Assembly: GCA_024138015.1 (NCBI GenBank)
Contig: JAMXBB010000010.1
Coordinates: 76,815,541-76,879,540, forward strand
Length of the DNA stretch: 64,000 nucleotides
Direction: 5' to 3'
From: Lumnitzera littorea
Taxonomy: Eukaryota > Streptophyta > Magnoliopsida > Myrtales > Combretaceae
Part shown: in pieces, positions 20,725-32,303 of the stretch
How the letters are laid out: every line of letters starts with the position of its first letter
Numbering within the stretch: the stretch's first letter is position 1
Notes under the pieces: model-generated
The model's input: the letters and a program-made list of their open reading frames with translations, nothing else
What the model was told of the DNA's origin: nothing
Database searches by the model: none
Translations under genes and position numbers: made by a program

Positions 20725-20898
20725 CTGGGCAAAAGTATATAAAGGATGAAAGTATAAGTAAAGAGAAATGAAGCATAATGGGGAAAAGGAAACTAATTTT
20801 TCATTTATTGGAATCAAAGTTTCTCACAGGTACATTAATTTGAAGAACAACAATAATAATTACGAAACTTATGAAAATACTAAATTATGGTTCACCCT
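20725..20898 (-). other. Gap between gag-pro and pol in Tat2, candidate intron
   Basis: This AT-rich 174-bp gap runs from just after the gag-pro stop (20899) to CCCAG|ATCCAATG at 20725/20724 on the minus strand. Its two ends are similar to those of the 213-bp gap in Tat1 (TAAAGGGTGAACC start, TTTTGCCCAG end) while the middle has diverged, which is what an intron-like segment would do. Confidence 0.5.
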
Positions 20899-21142
20899 TT
20901 ACCCTAGAGTAGAGTTATTTCTATTCACAGGAATAGAAAACCAATTATTCAAATGAGGTTGAAGATTACAAGATGACCCCACCAATTTAACTTTAGTGGG
21001 GCTATATTCTGGGGTTTGAGTGTCAACCTGGATAAATGCCTTGGTCAATGGTGGGAAGGTTATTTAGGCATGATACAATATGTTACCTTTCTTACCCCTT
21101 ACTTGTTCGTTCTAGAGTTCTTCCATTGGAGTTAGGATGTAG
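20899..21142 (-). pseudogene. C-terminal fragment of Tat2 gag-pro
   Basis: On the minus strand this continues the gag-pro frame after the 1.4-kb insertion: SYILTPMEEL, a stop, NEQVRGKKGNILYHA, then PTKVKLVGSSCNLQPHLNNW and FSIPVNRNNSTLG with the stop at 20901-20899. Tat1 has the matching PTPVKEFQKKQVGGNRGNRL and HLNNWFSISVNGN. The conserved stop position in both copies supports it as the real end of gag-pro. Confidence 0.75.
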
Positions 21143-21147
21143 CTAAG

Positions 21148-22558
21148 TGATATGCTTAACCTTACTTTACTTTTTATAACAAAAGCATATTTTACTAGTA
21201 AGTACACTAAGTCGCATATGTAGTAGTAATAATGGTGAGAACTAAGCCGAATCCATGGGGAATGATGTCTAATTTTTATTAATATTAGTCTCATCTAAAT
21301 CTAGGCAATTAAAATCAAAGATTTATGAAAATAATTAAATTATGAAAACAAAATTAAAAAAATAATTAAATTGGAGTATTAACATCTTAAAGGATTCATT
21401 TGCAAATTAGATAATTAAAATATCAGTTATGATAACAAATGTGTCTTTAACAAGTTTATTTTTAGGACAATTAAGCACTAAGTATTCCTTCTCATGAAGT
21501 GAATAACCAAGATTAATTAATTTAACTTTTCTATTACTATACAAGTGATAAACTAAATTAATCCTCTCTTGTTGCTAAACCTTGATTGAATTAAAGAACA
21601 TACGTTATGTCTCCTTAATTCAAACTATCCAATTCACAGTAAATAATTAGAAAAGGTCTCATGATTCAATCCTAATTAATACATATTCCAATATAATCAA
21701 AATACATGTTGCCATGATTAAGGAATTAAAGACTTTAACAATAAGCACAATTCATATATTGATAATCTAAAAATCCAATAAACAATATTAAATAAAGCAT
21801 AACAGAGAAATAATAGAGAAGACAATATTTAAATCAAGAATCTACTAAAAGGAATTAAACAGCCTGTTTAGGAGTTCCAATCTCTAATTCAAGATCAAAT
21901 ATCACTCGTATTATTTATTAATGTTGAAATCCTTGAAAAGAAAATAAAACTCCTCTCTAAAATCCTAGACTAGTGAATGAGAGAAAAATCTATTATATAT
22001 TCTATTCTTCTAGTTTTCTCCTTATTTATTCTATTATAAGGTCTACTATTTATATTACAAGGGATCCCATAAAGAGTGAGCTCGTAATATATAATTAAAT
22101 ATCTTTCTTGAATAGCTTTAATTCTTTAAAAAAATAATATAGAACGACTACACCTTAGAACCATGTCCATAGTCTTTGTATGTGGTATTTTTATGGTTCA
22201 ACCCTTGTATAAAAGAAAAGGTACATGGCTCAGTAGTTGATAGATACACGACATGTTGGATAAATTATTGCAAGTACATGATCTATATTGACAACACCAC
22301 GGCTGTAGTGTGTACTTATGGAGCTTAAGCAATTAATTTATTCCCCTTCCAATTTTGCTTACCTTTGTCATTGCGAGTATATTTTTTAGTATTGCGCTCT
22401 TTTTCTATAAAAAATATAAAGACGCACAATTTAGAATAATAAAGTACTAAAATAAAATATTAATAAATAACATACTAAATCACACTAAAATTGCATTAAA
22501 AGACCTATAGAAGCAATATAAAATCTACTTATAAAATATGCATAATTAAGCTTTATCA
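21148..22558 (-). mobile_element. LTR-B: solo-LTR-like insertion in Tat2 gag-pro
   Basis: This 1411-bp insertion has ends TGATATGCTTAACC at 21148 and AAGCTTTATCA at 22558, sharing TGATA terminal inverted bases and TG...CA. The flanking 5-mers are CTAAG (21143-21147) and TCAAG (22559-22563); on the minus strand they are CTTAG and CTTGA, each one G-to-A change from CTTGG, which Tat1 has at the same site (GGCCTTGGTTAC). A TATAAATA on the minus strand near 22050 hints at the orientation. No protein is encoded. Confidence 0.68.
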
Positions 22559-24000
22559 TCAAGGCCATAAGTACTGATTTGGCCTTCCTTGAATTGTACT
22601 CTTTCCCCATTTGTAATCATACAAACTTCATCAAACATTTGAAGTCCAAAATCCTTTAGATCTTTTACACCTATATAAGGTATGGACATATCTTTATAGA
22701 TAACATAATCTTGATTGCCTAAAATAGTGATAACTTGGCCATTGGAAATGAATTTAACTTTCTGGTGTAGGCTTGAACGTATGGCTCCTGTTGTATGAAT
22801 ACGAGATCTTCCTAGGAGCAAGTTGAAAGACCTTAGAATATCTATAACTTGAAATAGTACATTGAATTCTTGCAGGCTAATTTGTACAAGTAGCACTATC
22901 TCTCTTACAATCTCCCTCCTTGAATCATCAAAAGCTTTAACAGTTGTAGGACTTAGTTTAATAGTTGACGCATTAGTACCTAATAAATCTAGGCTAGTTA
23001 AAGGGCATATGTTGAGAGAAGACCCATTGTCTATAAGGAGTCTTGCCATGATTGATCCATGGCATTTGACCACTATGAAAAGTGGTTTAGTGTGTTGATT
23101 GCCTTCTTCGCCTAACTCTTCAGCTGAAAAGGATATTTGATCCATAGTGAGGATAGAGTTGGTGATTAGTCCTAATCTTTTAGTTAACATTTTACGAGGG
23201 ACCTTAGCCTCCCTTAAGGTTTGGAATAAAGCCTCTTGATGCATTTTAGATGCCATTAACAAACCCATGGGTGATATCTGTACTAGAGTTTGGTGAATTG
23301 ATCCATTATTTTATATTCACTTAACTTAATCATTTTGGTGAAGGCAAGTAACCCTTTCTCATATTTAGACGGTTGGTTGCTCATCTCCTTTAATACATTC
23401 TTCTTTTTAGGGTGTTCTTTTGGGTCATAGACCTTGCTAGAGTAGGTAATCCCACTAACAAGAGTACTTGATTACCCTTGGTTAATTGCCTGGTAGTTAA
23501 ATGAAGAACCTTTATAATTCTTAGGTGCTATAGGTATATGGAAAGTGTACCTCTTAGCTTTCAAGGCTTGTTTCTCTTCAACTTGTAAAACTCAAACACC
23601 CTAGGTTTTTGTTATGAATCGATCATGTTGATGGTGCAATCTAAATCGTTAAAAATCATGTTGATAATAGGGCCATAGATGGGAGAGGGTTATTATTAAT
23701 GTTTTGAATTGGAGCTTCCATGAAGTCTAGTTAGACCAACCCCTTGTCAATCAAATCTTGAATTTTATTTTTCAGCCTTTAGCATGTGTCAGTTGAGTGA
23801 CCTACTTACCCTACATGATATCCACACTTCATACTAGGATAAAAAAAACCACCCTTGGCTTATATCTTTCATTGGGGACCCCAAACTAAATCAAGTTGTC
23901 CTTTCTTAGCTTCTTGAAAACTTGGTTGAGAGGAATTGGTATTCTAGTGAATTGTCTTAGGGTCTTGCTAGCTTAGGGTTAGTTTCTAAACTACTATTGA
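22559..24000 (-). pseudogene. Tat2 aspartic protease region
   Basis: The retropepsin of gag-pro lies in an open stretch from 23268 to the insertion at 22559. LFIVVKCHGSIMARLLIDNG precedes the active site DNGSS at 23017-23031, where D-T/S/N-G is expected, so the triad is plausible. SLNICPLTSLDLLGTNAS, VKAFDDSRREIVREIVLLVQ and FNLLLGRSRIHTTGAIRSSL follow; the last matches the ILLGRPWIH flap/C-terminal region of Tat elements. It is the longest intact domain of Tat2 and may be recent enough to recognise every catalytic residue. The final codons of the open frame, after GLD, come from the inserted LTR. Confidence 0.85.
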
Positions 24001-25200
24001 ACTTATGGAGCATTTGTTCTGAAAGAGACATGAGTATTGGGTTTGGTATTTAAATTCACCATGTTGATCGTTGCTTCTTTAGCTTTCCTTGTTGTTGGTT
24101 TTGAAGAAGATGAAGAAGGTAGTCTCTATCTATTGGCTCCTTGAGTTTATTAAAGGAGATGGAACTTTCAATCCGACACCTGGCTGCTACCAATTATGCA
24201 AAGTTGGATGAGGCCTGCCCAATCATAAGGGAAAAATAGGGCTTGTTAAGTGTATTGATAAAAGTGGACGTAAGTTCCCTTTTAGACATTAGGGTAGATA
24301 CCCTTGCAGCGAGTGATCTCTACCTTTGAGCATACTCTTTGAAGGACTCATTATTCTTTTTTCCAAGATTCAATAAATCAATTATTGTTGGAGCAACTTC
24401 AACATTGAACCTATACTGCTTATAAAGTGCCCTAGTAAGTTTCTCCCATCTGTTCAATGGTTTAGGTCAAGCTAGGCATATAAGGTCAAAGTCGAGCTTG
24501 TTAAACTATCTTAGAAAGTTTGTACCATAAGCTAATTATATTAGACATATTTGCCCATCTTACATACATACAGTCTAGTATACAGCTAAGGGCATCTGGT
24601 TCCATTATACTTCTCAACTTCCAGCACTTTGAACTTTTTGGGGTAAGCCTTAACATCATATGTAGAGAAATCAATAATACAGACTTGTTCAAATCTATCA
24701 TAGCTTCCAAGTGCTTTCATCTTTTCAGTGATTTGCTGGGATAGCTTCCTTTCCAACTCCTTCGGCTATCTTGGATAGGCCTTGAGTTAGCTAGACTTGT
24801 ATTAATTGGGATTGAATATGTGTTGGGCTCAAAATTTGGATTGAATTTAGGATGGACCCCTTTAGATTCAAAAGACTTAAAAGTTGGATTGACTTTTGGA
24901 TAGCTCTCTTTTGCTTCAAGGGGTGGAACCTCAACATTCTTTCCATAGTAAGCTTTAGAGGGTTCTTCATTTGATGGTGTTGTAACCCTATGTAGGATGA
25001 TGCTGTCAATGAGGAAATTCATTTGCTTAACAATTTTTCCTATAGATCACTCTAAGGAGCAAATCCTCAACTCAATAGGATTAGTGCTTTCAAGATTGAC
25101 AAGATGGTTGTTGTCATTATTGGTGTTGATGTTGTCATTTCCTTAGTTAGCTATCCTTGTTTGAGAGTGGGTTCCAATTGGACTCCTTTGAAAGACTTGA
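24000..25200 (-). pseudogene. Tat2 gag
   Basis: The minus strand shows a charged N-terminal block (25022-24717, MNFLIDSIILHRVTTPSNEE and KSFKRWDSFSTQNL-like text), degraded capsid-like sequence around 24200-24700, and a C-terminal block KCGYHVG-VGHSTDTC-RLKNKIQ with LIDKGLV near 23720-23830 that matches the CxYHxxxxGHxTExC motif of Tat/Athila gag. Stops and frameshifts are frequent. It lies immediately upstream of the protease, as expected. Confidence 0.7.
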
Positions 25201-26960
25201 TATTTGGGAGCTATCTTTATAACTTAGTAAGAACACTTCAAGATAAGTTAGCATAAATAAATAAACAAATATATGAATGAGTAAAAATATAAGGATGTAT
25301 GACACATAGATGCAAAGAAGAGGATCAACAATTAATTAGAAGATGGAAACTTTATTTATCATTTTGAAACTATTGAAATTTTATTACATTACTTTTCAAA
25401 AAGAAAGAAAAATTACAAAAACAATCTAAACTATTCTTCACTTCTTCTATTGGTTGAATAATGCTTTCTTTTTTTGACCGTTAGGTCCTGCTGCTATTAC
25501 TTTATCCTTCTTTTAGCAAGGCCCAACTGTTTCTTCGAATTCTTTGAGTTTCTTTTGGGCCATCTTTAGTTGGTGTTCCAGGGTATGAGATTGCTATTTG
25601 AATTCCCAAAATAGGTTTTCCTACATGTCTCTTTCATCATAGATGACCTCTATGCAAGCCTTTAGTTGATCCATGTAGGTCATCATTTCAAAGTTTGGAT
25701 CTACTAGAGTAAGTTGAAGGACTTTTGGTGCCCAATATTATATTATGCTTGCCTTGTACAACTGGTCATATAGATATTATTTGGTGACCTCGTATTTATC
25801 TACTTCACCCATTAATTTGCCTAAATTAATATTAGGGCTTGTAATCCCACTAAGCTTTGATTTTGAGAAGTTTAGATACTTTTTTTGGTACGTAGTGAGA
25901 TTCTTCAAGGTTTAGAGTTAATGGCTCTAATGAAGGCTTGTGAACTATGTGTTAGATGCCTCCAAAATGCCTTGCCATGTTATCCAGATAGTAGCCTATA
26001 CTCCAACTCAATCTTATCAATGGTACAACCTAGTAATTCTTGCAAATCAATATTACTTTGGTATAATTGATCTATCCAAAGGTTCATAGTATATCATCGA
26101 CTCAAAAATCTTTTAGAACTTCTATCCAATGAAGGGCAGAGATATCTTTTGGTTATTTGATCTTAGAGATGAAAGAGTCAATAAGATCAATTTTATGAGA
26201 GAAGGCACCTTGAACCAAATCTAATATGAAATACTTTATATGATTGACAAACTATACCATTAGTAGTGGTATGCTTGACCTGAGATCCCTGTGGCCTTTC
26301 TTCTTAGGGAAATTGAGGTTCTTTATTTGTTCAGCAAGTAGATCGAGGATATAGGACTCCCCTTTCCAAAATTAAGCTACTAGCTTTGCAACCCTAAAAT
26401 ATATGGGAACAAACTCACTCGGAAACAAGGTGGTAGCAAATGTTGCTAAGATGTAAGCCTTAATTCAATTCTCCCTCCACATTTTGAGATAAAAAATAGA
26501 GCCCTTTTGTTAGAGTTAGGTTTGGTCTTAAACCAATGAGTTAAGTCCCATATTTTAATGGCATACTTATTGTAGTCATTCAAGCTTCATTTATTTTAGA
26601 CTTACGGAACCTTAAAAATTTGGAAAAGACATTAGTTAGGCTAACCTTAAGCTTCAAAATATATATCTTATCCAAAGGAAGGGCATGAAGTAGCTAGGTG
26701 TATTCCTTTAACGTTGGTTGATTAGGTGTGGCTTAAGCTAGAAAGTAGCTTCCTTAGGTTCCCAAAAGTGTACTAAGGCCCTTACTAATGTGATGTTAAC
26801 ATTGACCTTAGGTAGTGAGAGTATGGGCCTAAGTTTGTTGATGATGAATTCCTATTCTCTTAGGTTGAAGCTTTGGAACCATTAATCAAGTATGGGCTTT
26901 GGGTTTGTGGGCTTGTAGATGTGAATCTCTTTAGTGAGGACTTTGGCATTGGACAAACTG
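25200..26960 (-). pseudogene. Possible extra 5' ORF or gag N-terminus of Tat2
   Basis: Decayed coding-like sequence extends upstream of gag on the minus strand. Readable islands are IKIWDLTHWFKTKPNSNK, VAKLV-FWKGESYILDLLAE, QIKNLNFPKKKGHRDLRSSI, and a helix-like C-terminal block YMDQLKACIEVIYDERDM and LEHQLKMAQKKLKEFEETVG. Ogre-type elements are known to have an additional ORF1 upstream of gag, which is the best candidate here, but I cannot match the islands to it with certainty. Confidence 0.42.
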
Positions 26961-27560
26961 GCTATGTTTGAAAGATTACAAGAAATTCATAAATTAAAAA
27001 GAAAGGAGAAAAATAAACATAGTTGCATTGAAAATTCTTATGTACAAAAATAATCCTATTTGCATTGGATTTAGGTATAAAATAAAGTAAATATATAGGG
27101 AAAAGAAACTCCAGGTTTTTGTCTTCGTTTATGACATTTATTTAGTTATCCGTCAGTCGAGGAAAAATTCGTATATGTAAAAGGGTAGGTTTTATAGGTC
27201 TTTAAACTTTATGATGTCATATATTTTCGAAGAAACGGTTCTTTGATCATATTGAAGTTTAAGTGAGGTAGCTTAACTAGCCCCAATCGATGGTTAACTT
27301 ACTACACTTGAAACTTACATAATGGCTTCATATCTTAAGGTCCTAAGATAGCTTGGGTTTAATCGTATTTGTCACATTTTTATGATATAGTTAAAAGATT
27401 CCCCCCATAATTTTAAACTCCAAAAAGATCAATTGCAAGAAAAAAGATTACTATAACTTTTTACACTAAAAAGGTATCCACAAGAAAAATAAAACTTGAC
27501 ATGGATATTATGAAATATAAAGCTAAATTCAAAATGTTTAAGAAGTTAGCCCTATTGATG
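26960..27560 (-). other. Tat2 5' leader
   Basis: AT-rich sequence lies between the primer binding site and the first coding-like islands. No gene is visible. Its length of about 600 bp is compatible with a retrotransposon leader. Confidence 0.45.
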
Positions 27561-27578
27561 TCCCTGGTGAAGTTGTCA
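27561..27578 (-). promoter_or_regulatory. Primer binding site of Tat2 (tRNA-Arg type)
   Basis: The minus strand reads TGACAACTTCACCAGGGA directly after the proposed LTR end. It differs from TGGCGACTCCACTGGGGA, the tRNA-Arg-complementary site usual for Tat/Ogre elements as I recall it, only by G-to-A and C-to-T changes plus one T-to-C and one G-to-A. The decay pattern is what cytosine methylation gives. Confidence 0.6.
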
Positions 27579-29645
27579 AGTTGTTGAGCCTAATTTTTTC
27601 GATTTTTTTAAAATTTGATTTAAACTAAAACTGATGCTTATTTAGTTTAAATTACTAACTAAAATTAAGGAAATTCTGGTCTTTTTTTTTTTTTTTGAAA
27701 ATGTTTTGGAGTCGCCTCTCGGTATAATTAGAAAAGGTGATTAAATTAAATCAATTAGATAGATTGGTTTTAATTTACCTATTAGTTTCTTTTTAAAAAA
27801 AAAATTCAAAAAACCAAATTTCTTGAGTTCAGAGGCTATTCTATTAAACCTTAGTGGGGACAACTTTATCCTTCCAAATTTACATTTATTTTCCAAAATA
27901 ACCATTTGAAATAAAATAAGTCTAATTTATACACATAAAGAAATGAATAAATTTCTATTATTTACAAAATAGGAAAAACTGAGAAATTGAATCTATCTAT
28001 TTGCAAAAACAAAAAATAAAATTTTCAATATTTTAAGTCACCCCGTAGTTGTCTATAAGTACGTATATATTTGTTGTTTGAGATCATACTTTTATAGTTC
28101 ATTCTAGAAAAATTTTAGGGTGTTGGTTTCTTTTAATTCCTAAAAACAGCTAGGTTTATGTTTTGATATGTTTATTTTAATTTATAAAAAATTTCTAAAA
28201 AAGGAAGTTATAATTTTGAAACTGATTCTTTTCTATGTAAAAAAAAAAAATTGAGGAAGTCAAAGAAAGAAAAAAAATTTAGAAAAGTTTTTTAAAATCT
28301 TTATATGAGAGATTTTTGAAAACAATTTTCATTTTTTTATTGGAATTTTCTTTTATTTTTATGAATTCTAAAAAATATAAGTTTAAAAGAAAAAGATAAA
28401 AAAGAAGAAAGATCAGAACTTCAAAACCATGATCAAGTTCCTTTTTTTTAACTATTATTTTATTTATTTATTTAGATAATTAAAGTAAAAAAAAAAAAAA
28501 AAAAAGATGATCGAACCATCCTAGAAAAGAAATAGACTTGGTTTACGAGGTGGGTATGAACCAAATGCGAGTTAAACTTGGTGCTCCAGTTAGGTTGAGA
28601 ACTGGGTCATAGATTAAAGCTTCTATCACAATCGAGATGACTCCTTACTACAACTTCTGATTGTCTTTCTAAGCTGGAAAAGAGATGTTGATGAGATTTT
28701 CAAAGGAAAAAGAGAGATTGGTGATAGTATGGTGAGGTTTGGTGGAGGTTTGGGAGGTGCTTGAACTTGGGCTGTTGGAAGTGGATGTGCACACAATGGC
28801 TTTAGCGATCATCTAAGTGTCAAGAAAGTGTTGGCCAACAGTTGGATGGATGGGGAGTATAGCATAATGAGTGGTTTCATGTTAAGGGTTTGGTGGTTAG
28901 TTGTAGTGTAGTGGTAGTCATAGTACAACTTGTGGTTTGGGGTTGAAGTGGTGCTTAGAGTTACAGTAGATGGCGAGATGAGTGGCGTTCAAAAGCTCTT
29001 ACTATGGTGGAGCTACTAAGGTTAGTAGCTTGACCTGAAGATGGGGGTGAATGAAGTATTTTTAGAGGGAGAGTGAGGAGGAATTGGGTAGTGAGAGAAA
29101 AATGGAGAGTAAGTAAGAGAAGACATGGGGATGGAAGTTGATGATCCTAGAGAGCTTAGGGAAGTTGAATTTATAGGCAAACAAGCTTGCTTAAGCCTAG
29201 AAGGCCATTAATGGCTGATTTGGATTATGATAATCTCATGCAGATGATCTTCAAATTTCTAGAAAAAAGCATGATTTGGGTTGCATTTAGATATTATTGT
29301 GTGATACTGTTACCCAAATTAATCATTGGAAGTTTCCATTGCTTCTAATTTTCTTGGTTTCGCAAGATTGAAATTGAATGGAAATCTAGGTTCTTGGATA
29401 TCAAGTTTTTCATTGATTTTTCGATCTAATTTTGGACATGTGTTGGTGAATTTAGACATGTTATTGGCTAAAATCAAAACTAGACCATGCCTAGTACATG
29501 ATTCCATCAAGGATTCATGTGTAATTGTGTGAAAAACACATGAAAATGAGGCTTAAACTTGGGCTAATGAGTTAGGTCCAAAAAGGAAAATGCTAGGGAA
29601 TTATCAAGGAAAACAAACAAAGAGAAAGAAAACAAGTGTGTTACA
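27579..29645 (-). repeat. 5' LTR of Tat2
   Basis: The 3' boundary is fixed by the primer binding site and by similarity of the last 150 bp to the Tat1 LTR: GGAGTCGCCTC-like block, a poly-A/T run, AAATCGAAAAAATTAGGCTC at the end. The 5' boundary is placed at TGTAACACACTTG (from 29645 on the minus strand), matching TGTAAACACTTAA of Tat1 loosely; it could lie further right. The LTR holds a CT/C-rich leader (about 28600-29150) and a TATA box, in the same order as in Tat1. Confidence 0.55.
29169..29175 (-). promoter_or_regulatory. TATA box of the Tat2 LTR
   Basis: The minus strand has TTTGCCTATAAATTCAACTT, with a C-rich leader downstream, matching the relative position in the Tat1 LTR. Confidence 0.45.
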
Positions 29646-31279
29646 TGCCTTAAACGTAACTGATGCGCCTAGCCTAAGCATGTGTTATATGCGTGAAACT
29701 AAAAAAAGAAATAAGGTAGGCACTTAGCACACTTACTTGCATGTAGGCTAAATGCGTTAATTAGGGTTTTAGCCTTGATTCTTTATTTTTGTAGAACGGG
29801 TCTTGCATTTGGTCTAATCTAATATATGTATATATATATATATATATATTTGTTTTGTTTCTTATTGTTTTTTTAAATAAATAAATAAAACACTAAACTT
29901 AGTTTGGAGCCAAAATTAAATCCTAAAAAAATTAGTCGCTTATAAATTAATTTTCATTCAAGCATAATTTAATGATTTTTAATACTTAGACTTGACACTA
30001 AAAATTAAATGACATTTTCTAAATAATTTAAAGATTGTAAAAGAAAAATCTAGGAAATACTAAACAATAAGGGGCATTTAGTAATTTCAAATTCCAAATG
30101 TAAAATTGAATAAACAACAAAGTTGTTGTGAGCTCTTAAAATTGCATAAAGGGCAATCGCATGTAAATTTAAGGCATTAAGGAAAAGTTATCTGATTAAA
30201 TTTAAAGTTTATGACAAGGCTGCAAAATTTAGTAGAAGTATCTTGGTAAACATAGATTTTAAAAGCAATTTAATAAGACACTAATTTTAGTTATAAACTT
30301 AAGCTATCCAATATAGTACTAAATTTATGGGAAACCTTAATTTTAAGCTTTAAGTGTAATGGGACATTAGAGATAAATTATTCAAAGTTATAGGGTGAAT
30401 AATATAATATAAAATGATGTTCAAATCATACATAAGCTACCTAAATATACCTAGTATATAATAAATATATTCGTAAAATTACTTTAAAACCATTGATTAT
30501 GGATTAATCATACCCAAAGTTAAGAATTACTTAAGATTTATGCCACAAATTAGTGGATCGAGATCAGAAATGACCTAAGAACGTCTAACATATAGGAAAT
30601 CATGACTTAAAATTAAATTCACTACAATTAGACACCTCATACTAAACCTTTTAGGTGGATTATTGAGAACAAATTGCCAAACTTAATCATCCAGGAAAGT
30701 TACTAACCTAAATAGCTATCTAAACATCTTAAGACATCATAATTCAACTTTGGATGGTAGGAAAAATCATATGAAATTTTACTAAAAATTGATAGAAATT
30801 AAGAAAAATCTATTAGAAAATAGGGAAGGGCCATTAACCTTGCAAGTTTGAGAACAATCGTAAACTTGACAATGAACCCTATCGATACCTGATAGAGCAA
30901 CCCTTGCCCAGCATTTTTGACAACCACCCTAAGGTTTAAAGCCATCGGAGCTCCGATAATTGATAGGCTCTAATTTTTGCCCCATTCTTGTTTCATTTTC
31001 TCAAAGTACTAAACCTTTGAAAGAGATTATGGCAAAAGATATTCTTAAGTGATTTTAAGTCTAGTTTAATATAGTAATTTTATTTTTATGAACTTTGAAG
31101 TTTTTATGTATGTCCTTAAGAATATCCCTTGTTCATCCGAGTTTTAAATTCAAGAATAAATGTATTAAATGATGTCATTTTATGCCAAAAAATTCTCTAT
31201 ATCTATTGTTATGAGTTTAAAGGAATTTTGGTGAAGTTAATAGATAACCAATGCTATTTATTGTGAATTTCCTAAGAAA
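29646..31279. other. AT-rich stretch without recognisable gene
   Basis: No coding or structural RNA signal is supported. A (TA)n microsatellite run lies at 29826-29850, just inside this stretch. The sequence TAGGCTCTAATTTTTGCCCC at 30964 looks like the start of a LTR and follows an ATTGA that recurs at 33633 (see the LTR-like entry). Confidence 0.5.
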
Positions 31280-31662
31280 AATTGTTAATTTACTATTCGA
31301 GACTAATTTTTATTAATATTTGATTAGATTTATCAATTATTTGATCAACCTAGCAAATCTAATGGCATGTTAATTTTGATGAATTCTGTAATGTTATAAC
31401 CCATTTTATAACCTGTGTATGTGTTAGTAGAGGTGTGAGTAGGTGTAATTCATAATTTTATCATATTTGATTAAAATTCATGCTAAATATATACTATTAT
31501 GTACTGCTATATAAATATAGTGTTAACTATTGAATAAATTGATATGCATATTAAATTACAATTACCTTCTAGAAGGTAATTCTATACACAAAATCCATAT
31601 TATGTATCATCAAGTTTGTATGAACCTAATAATAGTAACTTTATTAAATTTAGATAATCTTA
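31280..31662 (+). repeat. Left arm of perfect inverted repeat IR1
   Basis: 383 bp here are the exact reverse complement of 31921-32303 as far as I can read; the coordinate sum of paired bases stays at 63583 at both ends. The outer ends are AATTGTTAAT and ATTAACAATT. The spacer is 258 bp. Confidence 0.93.
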
Positions 31663-31920
31663 TATAATGAAATGGATGTTTTTTTTTTATGATATTTTAG
31701 AAAATATAGTCCTATGATGATCTTTTCATTATCAAAACATGATTTAAACTATAAAACCTATGTTTTGATATGATTGAGACGATATATTATAAGTAATATT
31801 TTAACTATGTACATTTATAAATATCATCCAATTTAATATAATCTATTTTATATCTAATGGAATAAATATATATGTATATATATCTATATTAGGTAAATTA
31901 CTATAACTTTTTTCATTAAT

Positions 31921-32303
31921 TAAGATTATCTAAATTTAATAAAGTTACTATTATTAGGTTCATACAAACTTGATGATACATAATATGGATTTTGTGTATA
32001 GAATTACCTTCTAGAAGGTAATTGTAATTTAATATGCATATCAATTTATTCAATAGTTAACACTATATTTATATAGCAGTACATAATAGTATATATTTAG
32101 CATGAATTTTAATCAAATATGATAAAATTATGAATTACACCTACTCACACCTCTACTAACACATACACAGGTTATAAAATGGGTTATAACATTACAGAAT
32201 TCATCAAAATTAACATGCCATTAGATTTGCTAGGTTGATCAAATAATTGATAAATCTAATCAAATATTAATAAAAATTAGTCTCGAATAGTAAATTAACA
32301 ATT
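31921..32303 (-). repeat. Right arm of perfect inverted repeat IR1, ending at an N
   Basis: This arm is followed immediately by the single ambiguous base at 32304. The next 59 bases (32305-32363) repeat the spacer at 31851-31909 with one difference. This order suggests that about 454 bp (31910-32363) were added in assembly. Confidence 0.93.

Larger units (their letters stand above)
12935..29645 (-). mobile_element. Tat2: Tat/Ogre-lineage retrotransposon with nested insertions
   Basis: On the minus strand the element runs 5' LTR (27579-29645), primer binding site, leader, a possible extra ORF, gag, protease, a short gap, RT, RNase H, second RNase H, integrase (ending 13542) and part of the 3' UTR. 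Its blocks align in order with Tat1, so the two are members of related families. It is interrupted by LTR-only insertions at 21148-22558 and 16816-20554, and its 3' UTR by the chromovirus-like element. Its own 3' LTR is not in the window; it should lie beyond the missing part of the chromovirus-like element. Confidence 0.82.

Noticed and set aside
31280..32303. A natural foldback transposon or microRNA-type hairpin gene
   Set aside because: The N at the arm end and the repeated spacer after it make an assembly artefact more likely; no target duplication is present.
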